10,555 bases of DNA from assembly GCA_023451915.1 (NCBI GenBank), contig JAEXXS010000154.1, forward strand, positions 1-10,555, given 5' to 3'. This document shows, piece after piece, positions 1 through 7,214 of this stretch (within the stretch, counting starts at the first letter, position 1; every line of letters begins with the position of its first letter). The notes beneath the pieces were generated by a model. The model was given only the letters and a program-made list of their open reading frames with translations, was not told the DNA's origin and made no database searches. Origin of the DNA: Pseudomonadota bacterium. GTDB taxonomy: Bacteria; Pseudomonadota; Alphaproteobacteria; Rhizobiales; Rhizobiaceae. Both the position numbers and the translations under genes were made by a program.

Positions 1-1244
1 TCAAATCCGATTTTCTTCGCACGCTTTCCGAGCGTGGCTTCATTCATCAGATTTCCGATGAAAGCGGCCTCGACGAATTGTTGGCCAAGGAAACCGTGAC
101 GGCTTATATCGGCTTCGACCCGACGGCGCCAAGCCTGCACGCGGGCGGCCTGATCCAGATCATGATGCTGCACTGGTTCCAGCAGACCGGCCACAGGCCT
201 GTAGCCCTGATGGGCGGCGGCACGGGCATGGTTGGTGATCCGTCCTTCAAGGACGAAGCACGCAAGCTGATGACCGAAGATACGATTGCCGAGAACATTG
301 CCGGCATCAAGCGCGTTTTTGCGAACTACCTCACCTTCGGTGACGGCGCGACCGACGCGCTGATGGTCAACAATGCCGACTGGCTGCGCAACATCAATTA
401 CCTCGAATTCCTGCGCGATGTCGGCCGTCACTTCTCGGTCAATCGCATGCTGTCCTTCGATTCGGTGAAGACGCGCCTCGACCGCGAGCAGTCGCTGTCC
501 TTCCTCGAATTCAACTACATGATCCTGCAGGCTTACGACTTCGTGGAATTGAGCAAGCGCCACGATATTCGCCTGCAGATGGGCGGTTCCGACCAGTGGG
601 GCAATATCATCAACGGCATCGACCTCGGCCACCGCATGGGGACACCGCAGCTTTATGCTCTGACCTCCCCGCTGTTGACCACTGCTTCCGGCCAGAAGAT
701 GGGCAAGTCGCTGGGCGGCGCTATCTGGCTCAATGCGGAAATGCTGAGCGCCTACGACTTCTGGCAATACTGGCGCAACACCGAAGATGCTGACGTGGAA
801 CGCTTCCTGAAGCTCTACACGACGCTTCCGCTGGACGAGATCGCCAAGCTTGCCGCGCTCGAAGGCTCCGAAATCAACGAAGCGAAGAAGATTCTCGCCA
901 CAGAAGTCACCGCCATGCTGCATGGCCGCGATGCAGCCGAGGAATCTGCCGAAACCGCTCGCAAGACCTTTGAAGACGGCGAACTGTCGGAAAATCTTCC
1001 AACGGTCGGCGTCCACAAGGCCACGCTCAACAGCGGCATTGGTATTCTGGCGCTGATGGTTCTGGCAGAACTCTGCACCACGAACGGTGAAGCACGCCGT
1101 CATGTGGAAGGCGGCGCTGTGCGCATCAATGATGAACCGGTCACCGATCCGCGCATGATGATCGATGCTGGTGCATTGAACGATCAGGGCGTCATCAAGC
1201 TGTCGCTCGGCAAGAAGCGCCACGTGCTTATCCGCCCGGCCTGA
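1..1244 (+). CDS. tyrS: Tyrosyl-tRNA synthetase, 5'-truncated by window edge
   Basis: Cytoplasmic class I aminoacyl-tRNA synthetase that charges tRNA-Tyr with tyrosine using ATP. The reading frame is open from the window edge (first whole codon at base 3), so 413 residues are visible. The TTG at 78 is internal, because clear TyrS sequence ([15 protein letters not shown]) precedes it. Family length near 417 suggests about four residues are missing. Motifs, numbered on that assumption: the [15 protein letters not shown] nucleotide-binding region with the HIGH-equivalent HAGG at 50-53, the tyrosine-site segment [10 protein letters not shown] encoded near 577-606, and the KMSKS-equivalent KMGKS at 236-240 (bases 696-710). 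The C-terminal portion (about 345-415) looks like an S4 RNA-binding domain, containing [14 protein letters not shown] and ending in [10 protein letters not shown]. The second His of HIGH is Gly here. I recall this as a subfamily trait in rhizobia. The gene converges on the YhdP-like gene and ends at a strong hairpin. Confidence 0.97.
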   Translation, partial: KSDFLRTLSERGFIHQISDESGLDELLAKETVTAYIGFDPTAPSLHAGGLIQIMMLHWFQQTGHRPVALMGGGTGMVGDPSFKDEARKLMTEDTIAENIAGIKRVFANYLTFGDGATDALMVNNADWLRNINYLEFLRDVGRHFSVNRMLSFDSVKTRLDREQSLSFLEFNYMILQAYDFVELSKRHDIRLQMGGSDQWGNIINGIDLGHRMGTPQLYALTSPLLTTASGQKMGKSLGGAIWLNAEMLSAYDFWQYWRNTEDADVERFLKLYTTLPLDEIAKLAALEGSEINEAKKILATEVTAMLHGRDAAEESAETARKTFEDGELSENLPTVGVHKATLNSGIGILALMVLAELCTTNGEARRHVEGGAVRINDEPVTDPRMMIDAGALNDQGVIKLSLGKKRHVLIRPA

Positions 1245-1264
1245 TCGGGCCAGATCACGGACTG

Positions 1265-1302
1265 AAACAATAAAGCCGGGCTTCTGCCCGGCTTTATTGT
1301 TT
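1265..1302. terminator. Bidirectional intrinsic terminator between tyrS and the YhdP-like gene
   Basis: A perfect 17-bp inverted repeat (1265-1281 paired with 1286-1302) encloses a TTCT loop. The GC core is GCCGGGC/GCCCGGC and the outer stem is A/T-rich, so a U-rich 3' arm is produced on either strand. It lies 20 bp after the tyrS stop. Its last two bases belong to the TAA stop (1301-1303, - strand) of the convergent gene, so one hairpin can end both transcripts. There is no long U-tract beyond the stem, as is common for alphaproteobacterial terminators. Confidence 0.88.
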
Positions 1303-4300
1303 AAAACTCGAAGATCGAACGGAAGATGCCCGGCGCAATGATCGAGATCGGATTGACGACCACCTGCGGCTGTTTCGCGCTACCCGTAAGCTTATAGGTG
1401 ATGCCGATCAGGCCACGGTCACGACCATTGCCCAGCAACATACCGACGATAGGCACTTCCCCAAACAGGCGGTTCACGCCATAGGCTGGCATGAAGGTGC
1501 CGGTGATCGACATATTGCCCTGCGGATCGTAAAGCGTGCCCTGGAACGTTGTGCCCACCGATGGCCCGCGCACCACGCCCTTCGACAGGTTGAGATAGCC
1601 ATCACCCTTTTCAATCAGCGAGAAGCCGCGCTCGACATCGACGCGCGACACGTCGATATCACGCTTTACCGCCTGATTGAGGCTTGCGCCGCCGGTTGCG
1701 GGCGGGCTGGATACAAGTTTGGCCAGACGCGGCTCGTTGATGATCGCGAAGTTACGCGCATCGATCTGCCCGCGTAACGGGCCGTCGCCCTGTGCTGCAA
1801 GGCCGACTGTAATCTTGCCGCCGCGCATCTTGTCGTAAAAGTCGAAGAAGCGCAGAACCGCGCCCGCATCGTTGGACTGGAGCGAGATTGAACGGGCATC
1901 GCCCTGATCGTTATTCGTCGCGACGAATGACTGACCGGATGAGGTCTGGGCATTGACGGAAACACCGGCAATGCGATTGCCGGAGCTTTCATAGGAAATA
2001 GCAACATTGCGCAGGGATTCGCCGTTGAAGCCGCTCACTTCATCGACCTGCGCGCTCACCACCACACGTGGCCCCTTGCTTTTGCCGCCGCTGCCTTTAC
2101 CGCCCAGATCCGATGCTTGCTTGATCAAAGCGCGCGCGTCGAATTGCGATCCGCGCACGGTGACACGGTAGCCATTGGACCCCTTTGTTGCTTTGACGGA
2201 GAGATCGTCATTCCGATTGAGACGCAATTCGCTGAAATCGGCGGACTGGAAGTCACCTTTGGCAATCGACAAATTACCCTTCACCCCGAAGGCATCGCCA
2301 TTGAAGACCAGATTGGTGATATCAATCTTGCTCTTGTCATCCGGATTCTGAACAAAGTCGAAGGCAGCCTTGGCCGGAATGCCGGCACCCTTGCGCCATC
2401 CGAGCCATGAAAGATCCACCTGCGTCTTGGCAAGGTCGGCAGTGACGTGGCGCTTGCCGCCTTCCGCCATACTCAGATCAACCGACATTGGCCCCGAAAA
2501 GACGGTATTGAGCCCCGGAAACACCGCGTTACGGGTCTTGTCGTCGATTTCCAGCCTGATCTTCTGATCGCGTTTCGCCGGGCCGGACAAATCAACCGGC
2601 TCCACCATCGTCACCTTGCCGGGCACGCCGTCCAGTTTTGCATCGGCAGTGATGACGGCGGCGGTCTGGTCGACCTTGATCGTGCCTGTGGCGTTGCTCA
2701 CATTCGAGCCGCCAACCGGCTTTGCAATATCCAGATTGTTGAAACCGATATCGGCACTCCATTTCAAGGTGCCGGGCGGCGGGTCCTTCGAAACGGCGAA
2801 GCTCACCTTCACCTGTGCTTTGACATCTCCTGAGACGTCTTCCGGCAGGAACGGCACGTTTTTCAACACATCGATCGGTTTTTTACCGGCGATCTCCGCG
2901 ATGGCGGATGCATCGCCCGAAACAGTAATGTCGAGATCGGAAATCACCGGGCGCTGCGGGCCCCATGGAATGATCAGCGTACCGTTGGAAACGTCGGCCT
3001 TTCTGTTTTGCGCCGTATAGACAACACCCTTGGGGAGCTTGATCGTCGTATGCGCGCCGCGAACGGTGACCACGCCGTCCGCATCGCGCACCGGAGGCAA
3101 TTCGCCGACAACGTCCAAACGCGTGTCGAACACGTTGAAATCGCCCTTGATTTCATCGCCCGTCAGGGGCGGCGGCAGGCCGGGGCCGTTAAAGCGGCCT
3201 GCGGCCAGTGAAATGTCGATCTGGCTATCCTTCAGCATACCGCCATAGAGGTTCTTCAGCACCCAGTCGCGCGCGCCGTCGGCCACATCGATTGGCCAGA
3301 GATGCTTGGCGTCCGCCACCGGCATTTTAGGAATGCGCAGCATGAAGATCATTTCGGGTGAGCCATTGCCGAACGCCATGCCGCCCTGCCCGTAAAGCTG
3401 ACCGTTTTCGGTCTGCACATCGAGATTGGCAAACTGCACACGCAGCTGATCAGCCAGAAAACGACCAGAGATACGGGTCGCGAAGGAGAGCGGCTGCTCG
3501 GTCGATTCCGCTGGCATGCTCGTTGCCGAACTGGTCAAAACCTCGAAACGATAGGCCGGACCATCCTGATTGCCAGCATCCTCCGGCTCTGGGCCGAATG
3601 CGCCGTTGAACTGCGCCTGCAGCCCACCCAATTGCAGCCGCGATTGCTTGATCTCGATCTTGCGGCTGCCCACCTGATGTTCAAGGCTTAAAAGCGCGCT
3701 GCCGCGCACATCCTCGACCCGGCCCATCTGCATGTCGATCCCATTGACGCCGAGATCGACGTCGAGACGTTCCGGTTGATCACCATTCGCGGCCGTGCCG
3801 GAAAGCGTGATCTTTGCTTGTCCATGCAGCTCAAAATGCGCCGGATTGATCTTGTTATTCGCCATAACAGGTGTGACCTCGGGCGGCGAGCCGAGCGTCA
3901 CGGGAATATCGTTGATATTAAGCGTGAAGCCCTGAAGGCTGTTATCCGCCACGTTGCGATTGATCTTGCCGTCAATCGCGACCCTCCGGCCTTGCCAAAG
4001 CAGGTCGCCCTTGATGGAGATCTTGCCCTGGTCTTCGACCAGTCGCGCACTCTGGATATCGACAGACTGCTGCGCATCGCCCGCCTTGAAGCGGATAGTG
4101 CTGTTGAATATGCCGATTGCGCGCGTGTCCTGCTGGCGCAAAAGCTCCACGCTCCTGCGCATGGCTGCAAAAATCTGCCCCGATACTGCGTCGAAATCGA
4201 CGATACCGCGCTCGTCGTAAGGCAGCGATTTCCAAAAACCGTCGCCCTTGGTCTCAGGCATATCGAAGGTCACGCCCTCGACTTCGAGCTGCGCCACGCG

Positions 4301-4738
4301 AACCGATCCGGTGAGCAGCGGCAAAGGCGCCAGACCAAGGCGCACGGAGCGAATGCCTTTGATTTCAACGCCTTGCTTGGGATCAGTCACGGAAACGTCG
4401 CGCGCTTCCATGGCGACATGGCTGTCCTGATCGAGCGATAATGCGGCGCTGCCGATGGATGCCGTAGCGCCATCGCCCAGCACACCGATCAGGGCTTTCT
4501 GCGCTTCATTGCGCAAAAGCTCGCTGTTAATGCCGCCTCGCAGAATGAGAAAACCGGCACCGCCGACCAGAACGAGCAGAATGCAGATCGAAACGAAAGC
4601 ATGGGAACAACGCGAAATAAAAGATCGTCCCGCGCGCAGCGGGCCGTCTGCGAGACCATCCGCGCCATCGGCAGCGAGACGCTCGATTCTGTCCATTTCC
4701 CGCTTACTGAAGCGGATTCGTTTCGGTTTCTCTGTCAA
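1301..4738 (-). CDS. AsmA/YhdP-like (DUF3971) inner-membrane-anchored envelope protein
   Basis: A predicted 1145-residue protein. It has a basic cytoplasmic N-terminus (KPKRIRFSKRE), one hydrophobic membrane segment at about residues 46-68, and a very long periplasmic part of alternating beta-type sequence. The central region (about 500-660) resembles DUF3971. The last 130 residues match the AsmA-like C-terminal pattern, with GYLNLSKGVVRGPSVG, then FMPAYGVNRLFGEVPIVGML, and the closing VVVNPISIIAPGIFRSIF. AsmA-family proteins such as E. coli YhdP and TamB are thought to bridge the periplasm and move phospholipid to the outer membrane. Applying that role here is inference. The start is uncertain. 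TTG at 4738 is the only start codon between the in-frame stop at 4754-4756 and the first internal ATG (residue 15), and its own ribosome site is weak. The TTG overlaps the stop of a short upstream ORF, which may supply ribosomes by coupling. A Gly/Lys/Ser-rich stretch (GGKGSGGKSKGP) looks like an interdomain linker. Confidence 0.88.
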   Translation of the reverse strand: MTEKPKRIRFSKREMDRIERLAADGADGLADGPLRAGRSFISRCSHAFVSICILLVLVGGAGFLILRGGINSELLRNEAQKALIGVLGDGATASIGSAALSLDQDSHVAMEARDVSVTDPKQGVEIKGIRSVRLGLAPLPLLTGSVRVAQLEVEGVTFDMPETKGDGFWKSLPYDERGIVDFDAVSGQIFAAMRRSVELLRQQDTRAIGIFNSTIRFKAGDAQQSVDIQSARLVEDQGKISIKGDLLWQGRRVAIDGKINRNVADNSLQGFTLNINDIPVTLGSPPEVTPVMANNKINPAHFELHGQAKITLSGTAANGDQPERLDVDLGVNGIDMQMGRVEDVRGSALLSLEHQVGSRKIEIKQSRLQLGGLQAQFNGAFGPEPEDAGNQDGPAYRFEVLTSSATSMPAESTEQPLSFATRISGRFLADQLRVQFANLDVQTENGQLYGQGGMAFGNGSPEMIFMLRIPKMPVADAKHLWPIDVADGARDWVLKNLYGGMLKDSQIDISLAAGRFNGPGLPPPLTGDEIKGDFNVFDTRLDVVGELPPVRDADGVVTVRGAHTTIKLPKGVVYTAQNRKADVSNGTLIIPWGPQRPVISDLDITVSGDASAIAEIAGKKPIDVLKNVPFLPEDVSGDVKAQVKVSFAVSKDPPPGTLKWSADIGFNNLDIAKPVGGSNVSNATGTIKVDQTAAVITADAKLDGVPGKVTMVEPVDLSGPAKRDQKIRLEIDDKTRNAVFPGLNTVFSGPMSVDLSMAEGGKRHVTADLAKTQVDLSWLGWRKGAGIPAKAAFDFVQNPDDKSKIDITNLVFNGDAFGVKGNLSIAKGDFQSADFSELRLNRNDDLSVKATKGSNGYRVTVRGSQFDARALIKQASDLGGKGSGGKSKGPRVVVSAQVDEVSGFNGESLRNVAISYESSGNRIAGVSVNAQTSSGQSFVATNNDQGDARSISLQSNDAGAVLRFFDFYDKMRGGKITVGLAAQGDGPLRGQIDARNFAIINEPRLAKLVSSPPATGGASLNQAVKRDIDVSRVDVERGFSLIEKGDGYLNLSKGVVRGPSVGTTFQGTLYDPQGNMSITGTFMPAYGVNRLFGEVPIVGMLLGNGRDRGLIGITYKLTGSAKQPQVVVNPISIIAPGIFRSIFEF

Positions 4739-4824
4739 TAATCCAGCCGGATATCAAGTGCTGCAATCGACGACGCCTCATAAAGTGAATCACGAAACGA
4801 TCGTATTGAATTGATTTTACTCAT
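4735..4824 (-). CDS. Possible 29-codon leader ORF coupled to the YhdP-like gene
   Basis: Begins at ATG 4824 and ends in TGA at 4735-4737, encoding 29 residues that start MSKINSIRSFRDSL and end DIRLDY. It is mostly polar, with no membrane segment, no cysteine, and no run of one amino acid as in attenuator leaders. It has the better ribosome site of the region (AGGTGG, 5 nt before the ATG). Its stop and the TTG start of the next gene share TTGA, the arrangement typical of translational coupling. It could be a real small protein, a leader whose translation feeds the next gene, or a displaced N-terminus of that gene. I do not recognise the peptide, and chance occurrence is possible at this length. 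Confidence 0.35.
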   Translation of the reverse strand: MSKINSIRSFRDSLYEASSIAALDIRLDY

Positions 4825-4829
4825 CCTTT

Positions 4830-4835
4830 CCACCT
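4830..4835 (-). promoter_or_regulatory. Shine-Dalgarno site of the 29-codon ORF
   Basis: Reads AGGTGG on the - strand, followed by AAAGG and then ATG. This is one mismatch from AGGAGG at a workable 5-nt spacing. It is clearly stronger than anything just upstream of the TTG at 4738, and so bears on where ribosomes load on this transcript. Confidence 0.4.
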
Positions 4836-4993
4836 GAGACGGTGCCTGCGGTTCGCGCTTGTGTCCATTTTCCGCCACTTCGCCAATCTGCGAAACGATG
4901 CGGTTTCCATGGTTGCACAAGCCTCAGCCGAATGCGATAGCTCGGACTGTAACAGGTGATTTCCATGCTAATCCATAAAAGAAAGGCGCAGAT

Positions 4994-5485
4994 ATGGCTC
5001 ATCCCCAAGTTGGCGAAACGGCACCGGATTTCAGCTTGCCGTCGGATGGACTTTCGGGCAGCGGTCAACTCACCCTTTCGTCGCTGAAAGGCAAGCCTGT
5101 CGTCCTTTATTTCTACCCGAAAGATGACACGTCCGGCTGCACCAAGGAAGCGATTGCCTTTTCACAATTGAAGCCGGAATTCGATAAAATCGGCGCAGGC
5201 GTGATCGGCCTGTCTCCTGACAGCGCCAAGAAACATGCCAAGTTTCGCGAAAAGCATGATCTGACTGTGGATCTCGTCGCAGACGAAGACCGCACCGCTC
5301 TCGAAGCCTATGGCGTGTGGGTCGAGAAGAGCATGTATGGCCGCAAATATATGGGCGTCGAGCGCACGACCTTTCTGATCGATGCTGCTGGTCGTATCGC
5401 CCGCGTTTGGAACAAAGTGAAAGTCGCCGGTCACGCCGAAGAGGTGCTCGAAGCGGCTCGCGCGCTGCCTCCTGTAACAATCTGA
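4994..5485 (+). CDS. bcp: Thioredoxin-dependent peroxiredoxin, Bcp/PrxQ type, one-cysteine form
   Basis: A 163-residue cytoplasmic thiol peroxidase that reduces hydrogen peroxide and organic hydroperoxides. The thioredoxin-fold peroxiredoxin layout is clear: VGETAPDFSLPSD at the N-terminus, VVLYFYPKDDTSGCTKEA around the peroxidatic cysteine C49, and GVERTTFLID holding the conserved active-site arginine. C49 is the only cysteine in the protein. The resolving cysteine found five residues later in E. coli Bcp is Ile here, so turnover must use an outside thiol or a partner molecule. The ATG at 4994 is preceded by GAAAGG (4981-4986), a good ribosome site 7 nt upstream. It is transcribed away from the YhdP-like gene, from a 255-bp intergenic region in which I could not pick out a convincing promoter or an OxyR site. 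Family assignment is firm; the symbol follows common usage. Confidence 0.95.
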   Translation: MAHPQVGETAPDFSLPSDGLSGSGQLTLSSLKGKPVVLYFYPKDDTSGCTKEAIAFSQLKPEFDKIGAGVIGLSPDSAKKHAKFREKHDLTVDLVADEDRTALEAYGVWVEKSMYGRKYMGVERTTFLIDAAGRIARVWNKVKVAGHAEEVLEAARALPPVTI

Positions 5486-5662
5486 CCGTATTTGCCTCCC
5501 GCAGGGCTGGCGCAAGCCACAAATGCAAAGCTTTATTAACCCTAATAAGTTGTAATCAAACTTAGGGAATCGGTGCGTTTTTGTGAAACGTTCCGCCAGA
5601 CTTTTGCAGTTCGCACCCTTATTGAGGTTTCGGACTGCTTCATCGAGGGGCATGCGGGTGCC

Positions 5663-7006
5663 ATGACGAATAAGCGGGCGAAAACAACGGGAAAGTCGGT
5701 CTTCGGCGAACGCAAGGAACCGCCTGTCGTCATTATCGCTCGTGGCGAGAAAATCAGCCATTTCACCTTTCGTCCATGGATGGCCATCGCAGGCGGAGCA
5801 GCGTTTCTGGCGCTTTCAACCGCCTATCTCGGCTCCACCGCCTATCTCGTATTGCGGGATGATCTGATCAGCTCCGGCATCGCGCGACAGGCGCGTAATC
5901 AGCAGCTCTATGAAGACCGGATTTCTTTGCTGCGCACGGAAGTGGACCGCATCACGAGCCGCCAGATGCTCGACCAGCAAGTCATGGAAAACAAGCTCGC
6001 CGAACTGATGCAGCGCCAGCAGACGCTGAGCGCTCGCGACGGCAAGTTAGCGCCTTTGCTGGAACGGGCATCGAAGTTGCAGCCCATGCCGGATATGCCG
6101 TCGCAAGCGGCACCCTTCGCTGAGGAACACAGCCAGTTCATCCCGGATGAAGCGATTGGCGGACGGGATTTTCCTGGCATCGATCCGATCATAACCGGTC
6201 CTGTCCCCGCGAATACCAAGCCGGAGCGTCGCGCCGATGCCGGGCCGCTTGGCCTGCGCCTTGCGGGCGGCATGTCGGGTGAATCCACAATCGAAACCTC
6301 CGACAAGCTGCTCGCCACCATCAACCAGACCCTGCATCGCATCGAAAGCGAACAGAATGGCAAGGTGCGCAATCTGGCCGATGCTGCGTCGGAGAAAGCC
6401 GACACCATCGTTGATACGCTGAATTCCGCCGGTCTGCGCATCGAAACCTCGGACAAGGCGCATTCCGCCATGGGTGGTCCGCTGATCCCGATTTCAGCGC
6501 CCGGTACAATCGTCAACGATTTCGACATGCAGATTCGCAATCTCGACAGCGCTCTGGAACGGCTCGACAGCGTTCGCAAACAAATCAAGGCAATGCCGCT
6601 GGCAAACCCTGCCCCCGGCATGCCAGTGACAAGCCTTTTCGGATATCGCAGCGATCCCTTTTTCGGCAGCGCAGCCTTTCATTCGGGTATCGATTTTCGT
6701 GCCACCTATGGCCAGACGGTGAGAGCAACCGCGGCCGGAACGGTCATGAAGGCGGGACGCTTCGGCGGCTATGGCAATATGGTCGAGATTGATCACGGCA
6801 ATGGCTTTGCCACGCGCTTCGCGCATCTGTCGCAGGTTCTGGTCCATGACGGCCAGAAAATCGCACGCGGCGCGGTCATCGGACAGGCAGGCAGCACCGG
6901 ACGCTCGACCGGAAGTCATCTTCATTATGAGGTGCGCGAGAACGGCCGCCCGGTCAATCCGGTGAATTTTCTCAAAGCCGGCAAACAGATAGAGCCGCTT
7001 CTCTAG
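5663..7006 (+). CDS. Membrane-anchored coiled-coil M23 (LytM-type) peptidoglycan endopeptidase
   Basis: A predicted 447-residue protein. A short basic cytoplasmic tail (TNKRAKTTGK) leads to one membrane segment at about residues 40-64. Next come a coiled coil at about 72-137 (LLRTEVDRITSRQ onward), a Pro-rich variable region, a second helical stretch (NLDSALERLDSVRKQI), and a C-terminal M23 domain at about 325-440. The zinc ligands are intact: HSGID gives H340 and D344, and HLHYE gives H421, with H388 in FAHLS as a further conserved His. The domain should therefore cut peptide cross-links in peptidoglycan, rather than being a degenerate EnvC/NlpD-like activator. I chose the ATG at 5663. A GTG at 5573 would add 30 residues of atypical composition in front of the basic tail. 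The ribosome site is modest (GAGGGG, 12 nt upstream). The TAG stop coincides with the first three bases of an intergenic repeat. Confidence 0.92.
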   Translation: MTNKRAKTTGKSVFGERKEPPVVIIARGEKISHFTFRPWMAIAGGAAFLALSTAYLGSTAYLVLRDDLISSGIARQARNQQLYEDRISLLRTEVDRITSRQMLDQQVMENKLAELMQRQQTLSARDGKLAPLLERASKLQPMPDMPSQAAPFAEEHSQFIPDEAIGGRDFPGIDPIITGPVPANTKPERRADAGPLGLRLAGGMSGESTIETSDKLLATINQTLHRIESEQNGKVRNLADAASEKADTIVDTLNSAGLRIETSDKAHSAMGGPLIPISAPGTIVNDFDMQIRNLDSALERLDSVRKQIKAMPLANPAPGMPVTSLFGYRSDPFFGSAAFHSGIDFRATYGQTVRATAAGTVMKAGRFGGYGNMVEIDHGNGFATRFAHLSQVLVHDGQKIARGAVIGQAGSTGRSTGSHLHYEVRENGRPVNPVNFLKAGKQIEPLL

Positions 7007-7152
7007 AGCATTTACAGCAAAAGTGCGTAGCGCCTACGCGGGGAAATCAGTCCACTGGACTGATTTCTGATCCCGCTTCGATGCGTCGGATAATGCGTGA
7101 AAACAAATAGATAGAGCGGTTCCACGATTCCGTTTTAACCGGAACCGCTCTA
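7004..7152. repeat. RIME-like palindromic intergenic repeat, TAGAGC...GCTCTA
   Basis: A 149-bp noncoding element bounded by inverted termini TAGAGC (7004-7009) and GCTCTA (7147-7152). It contains three hairpins: 6 bp (7025-7030 with 7034-7039), a perfect 11 bp (7043-7053 with 7057-7067) flanked by a GCGGG/CCCGC outer stem, and a perfect 12 bp (7112-7123 with 7141-7152, TAGAGCGGTTCC and its complement). This mosaic of palindromes matches my memory of the RIME/Bru-RS-like repeats dispersed in Rhizobiales and Brucellaceae intergenic DNA. Copy number cannot be seen from one window. It lies between the convergent M23 and prfB genes, and its first three bases are the M23 stop codon. It may influence transcript ends, but a real terminator follows it. 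Confidence 0.75.
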
Positions 7153-7163
7153 ATACATAAATA

Positions 7164-7189
7164 AAAACCCGGTGCTGAGGCCGGGTTTT
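7164..7189. terminator. Bidirectional intrinsic terminator between the M23 gene and prfB
   Basis: A 9-bp perfect stem, AAAACCCGG (7164-7172) paired with CCGGGTTTT (7181-7189), with an 8-nt loop. Read on the - strand the 3' arm continues as a longer T-rich run (GGGTTTTTATTTATG), giving a good terminator 26 bp after the prfB stop. On the + strand it ends in four T's and can end transcripts leaving the M23 gene and the repeat. Confidence 0.85.
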
Positions 7190-7214
7190 CCTATTCATGG
7201 ATTTCGCACGGATA

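Noticed and set aside
3776..4441. 221-residue open frame on the + strand
   Set aside because: It lies entirely opposite the YhdP-like coding sequence, has no recognisable domain and no ribosome site of note; an antisense shadow in GC-rich DNA.
4913..4941. Candidate bcp promoter TTGCAC-17-GATAGC
   Set aside because: Only 3 of 6 matches in each hexamer; no better than chance in 255 bp.
5541..5567. Imperfect inverted repeat CCTAATAAGTT / AACTTAGG upstream of the M23 gene
   Set aside because: Pairing requires a 3-nt bulge and the stem is weak; it fits neither a terminator after bcp nor a known operator. A CtrA-type TTAA-N7-TTAA site was also looked for and not found.
5573..5662. GTG at 5573 as the start of the M23 peptidase
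   Set aside because: It would add 30 residues of atypical composition before the basic membrane-anchor tail. AGGGA sits only 4 nt upstream, and the ATG at 5663 gives a typical N-terminus. It is not fully excluded.
5908..6621. 237-residue open frame on the - strand
   Set aside because: Antisense to the M23 coding sequence, Ser/Arg/Cys-rich composition typical of a shadow frame, no family resemblance.
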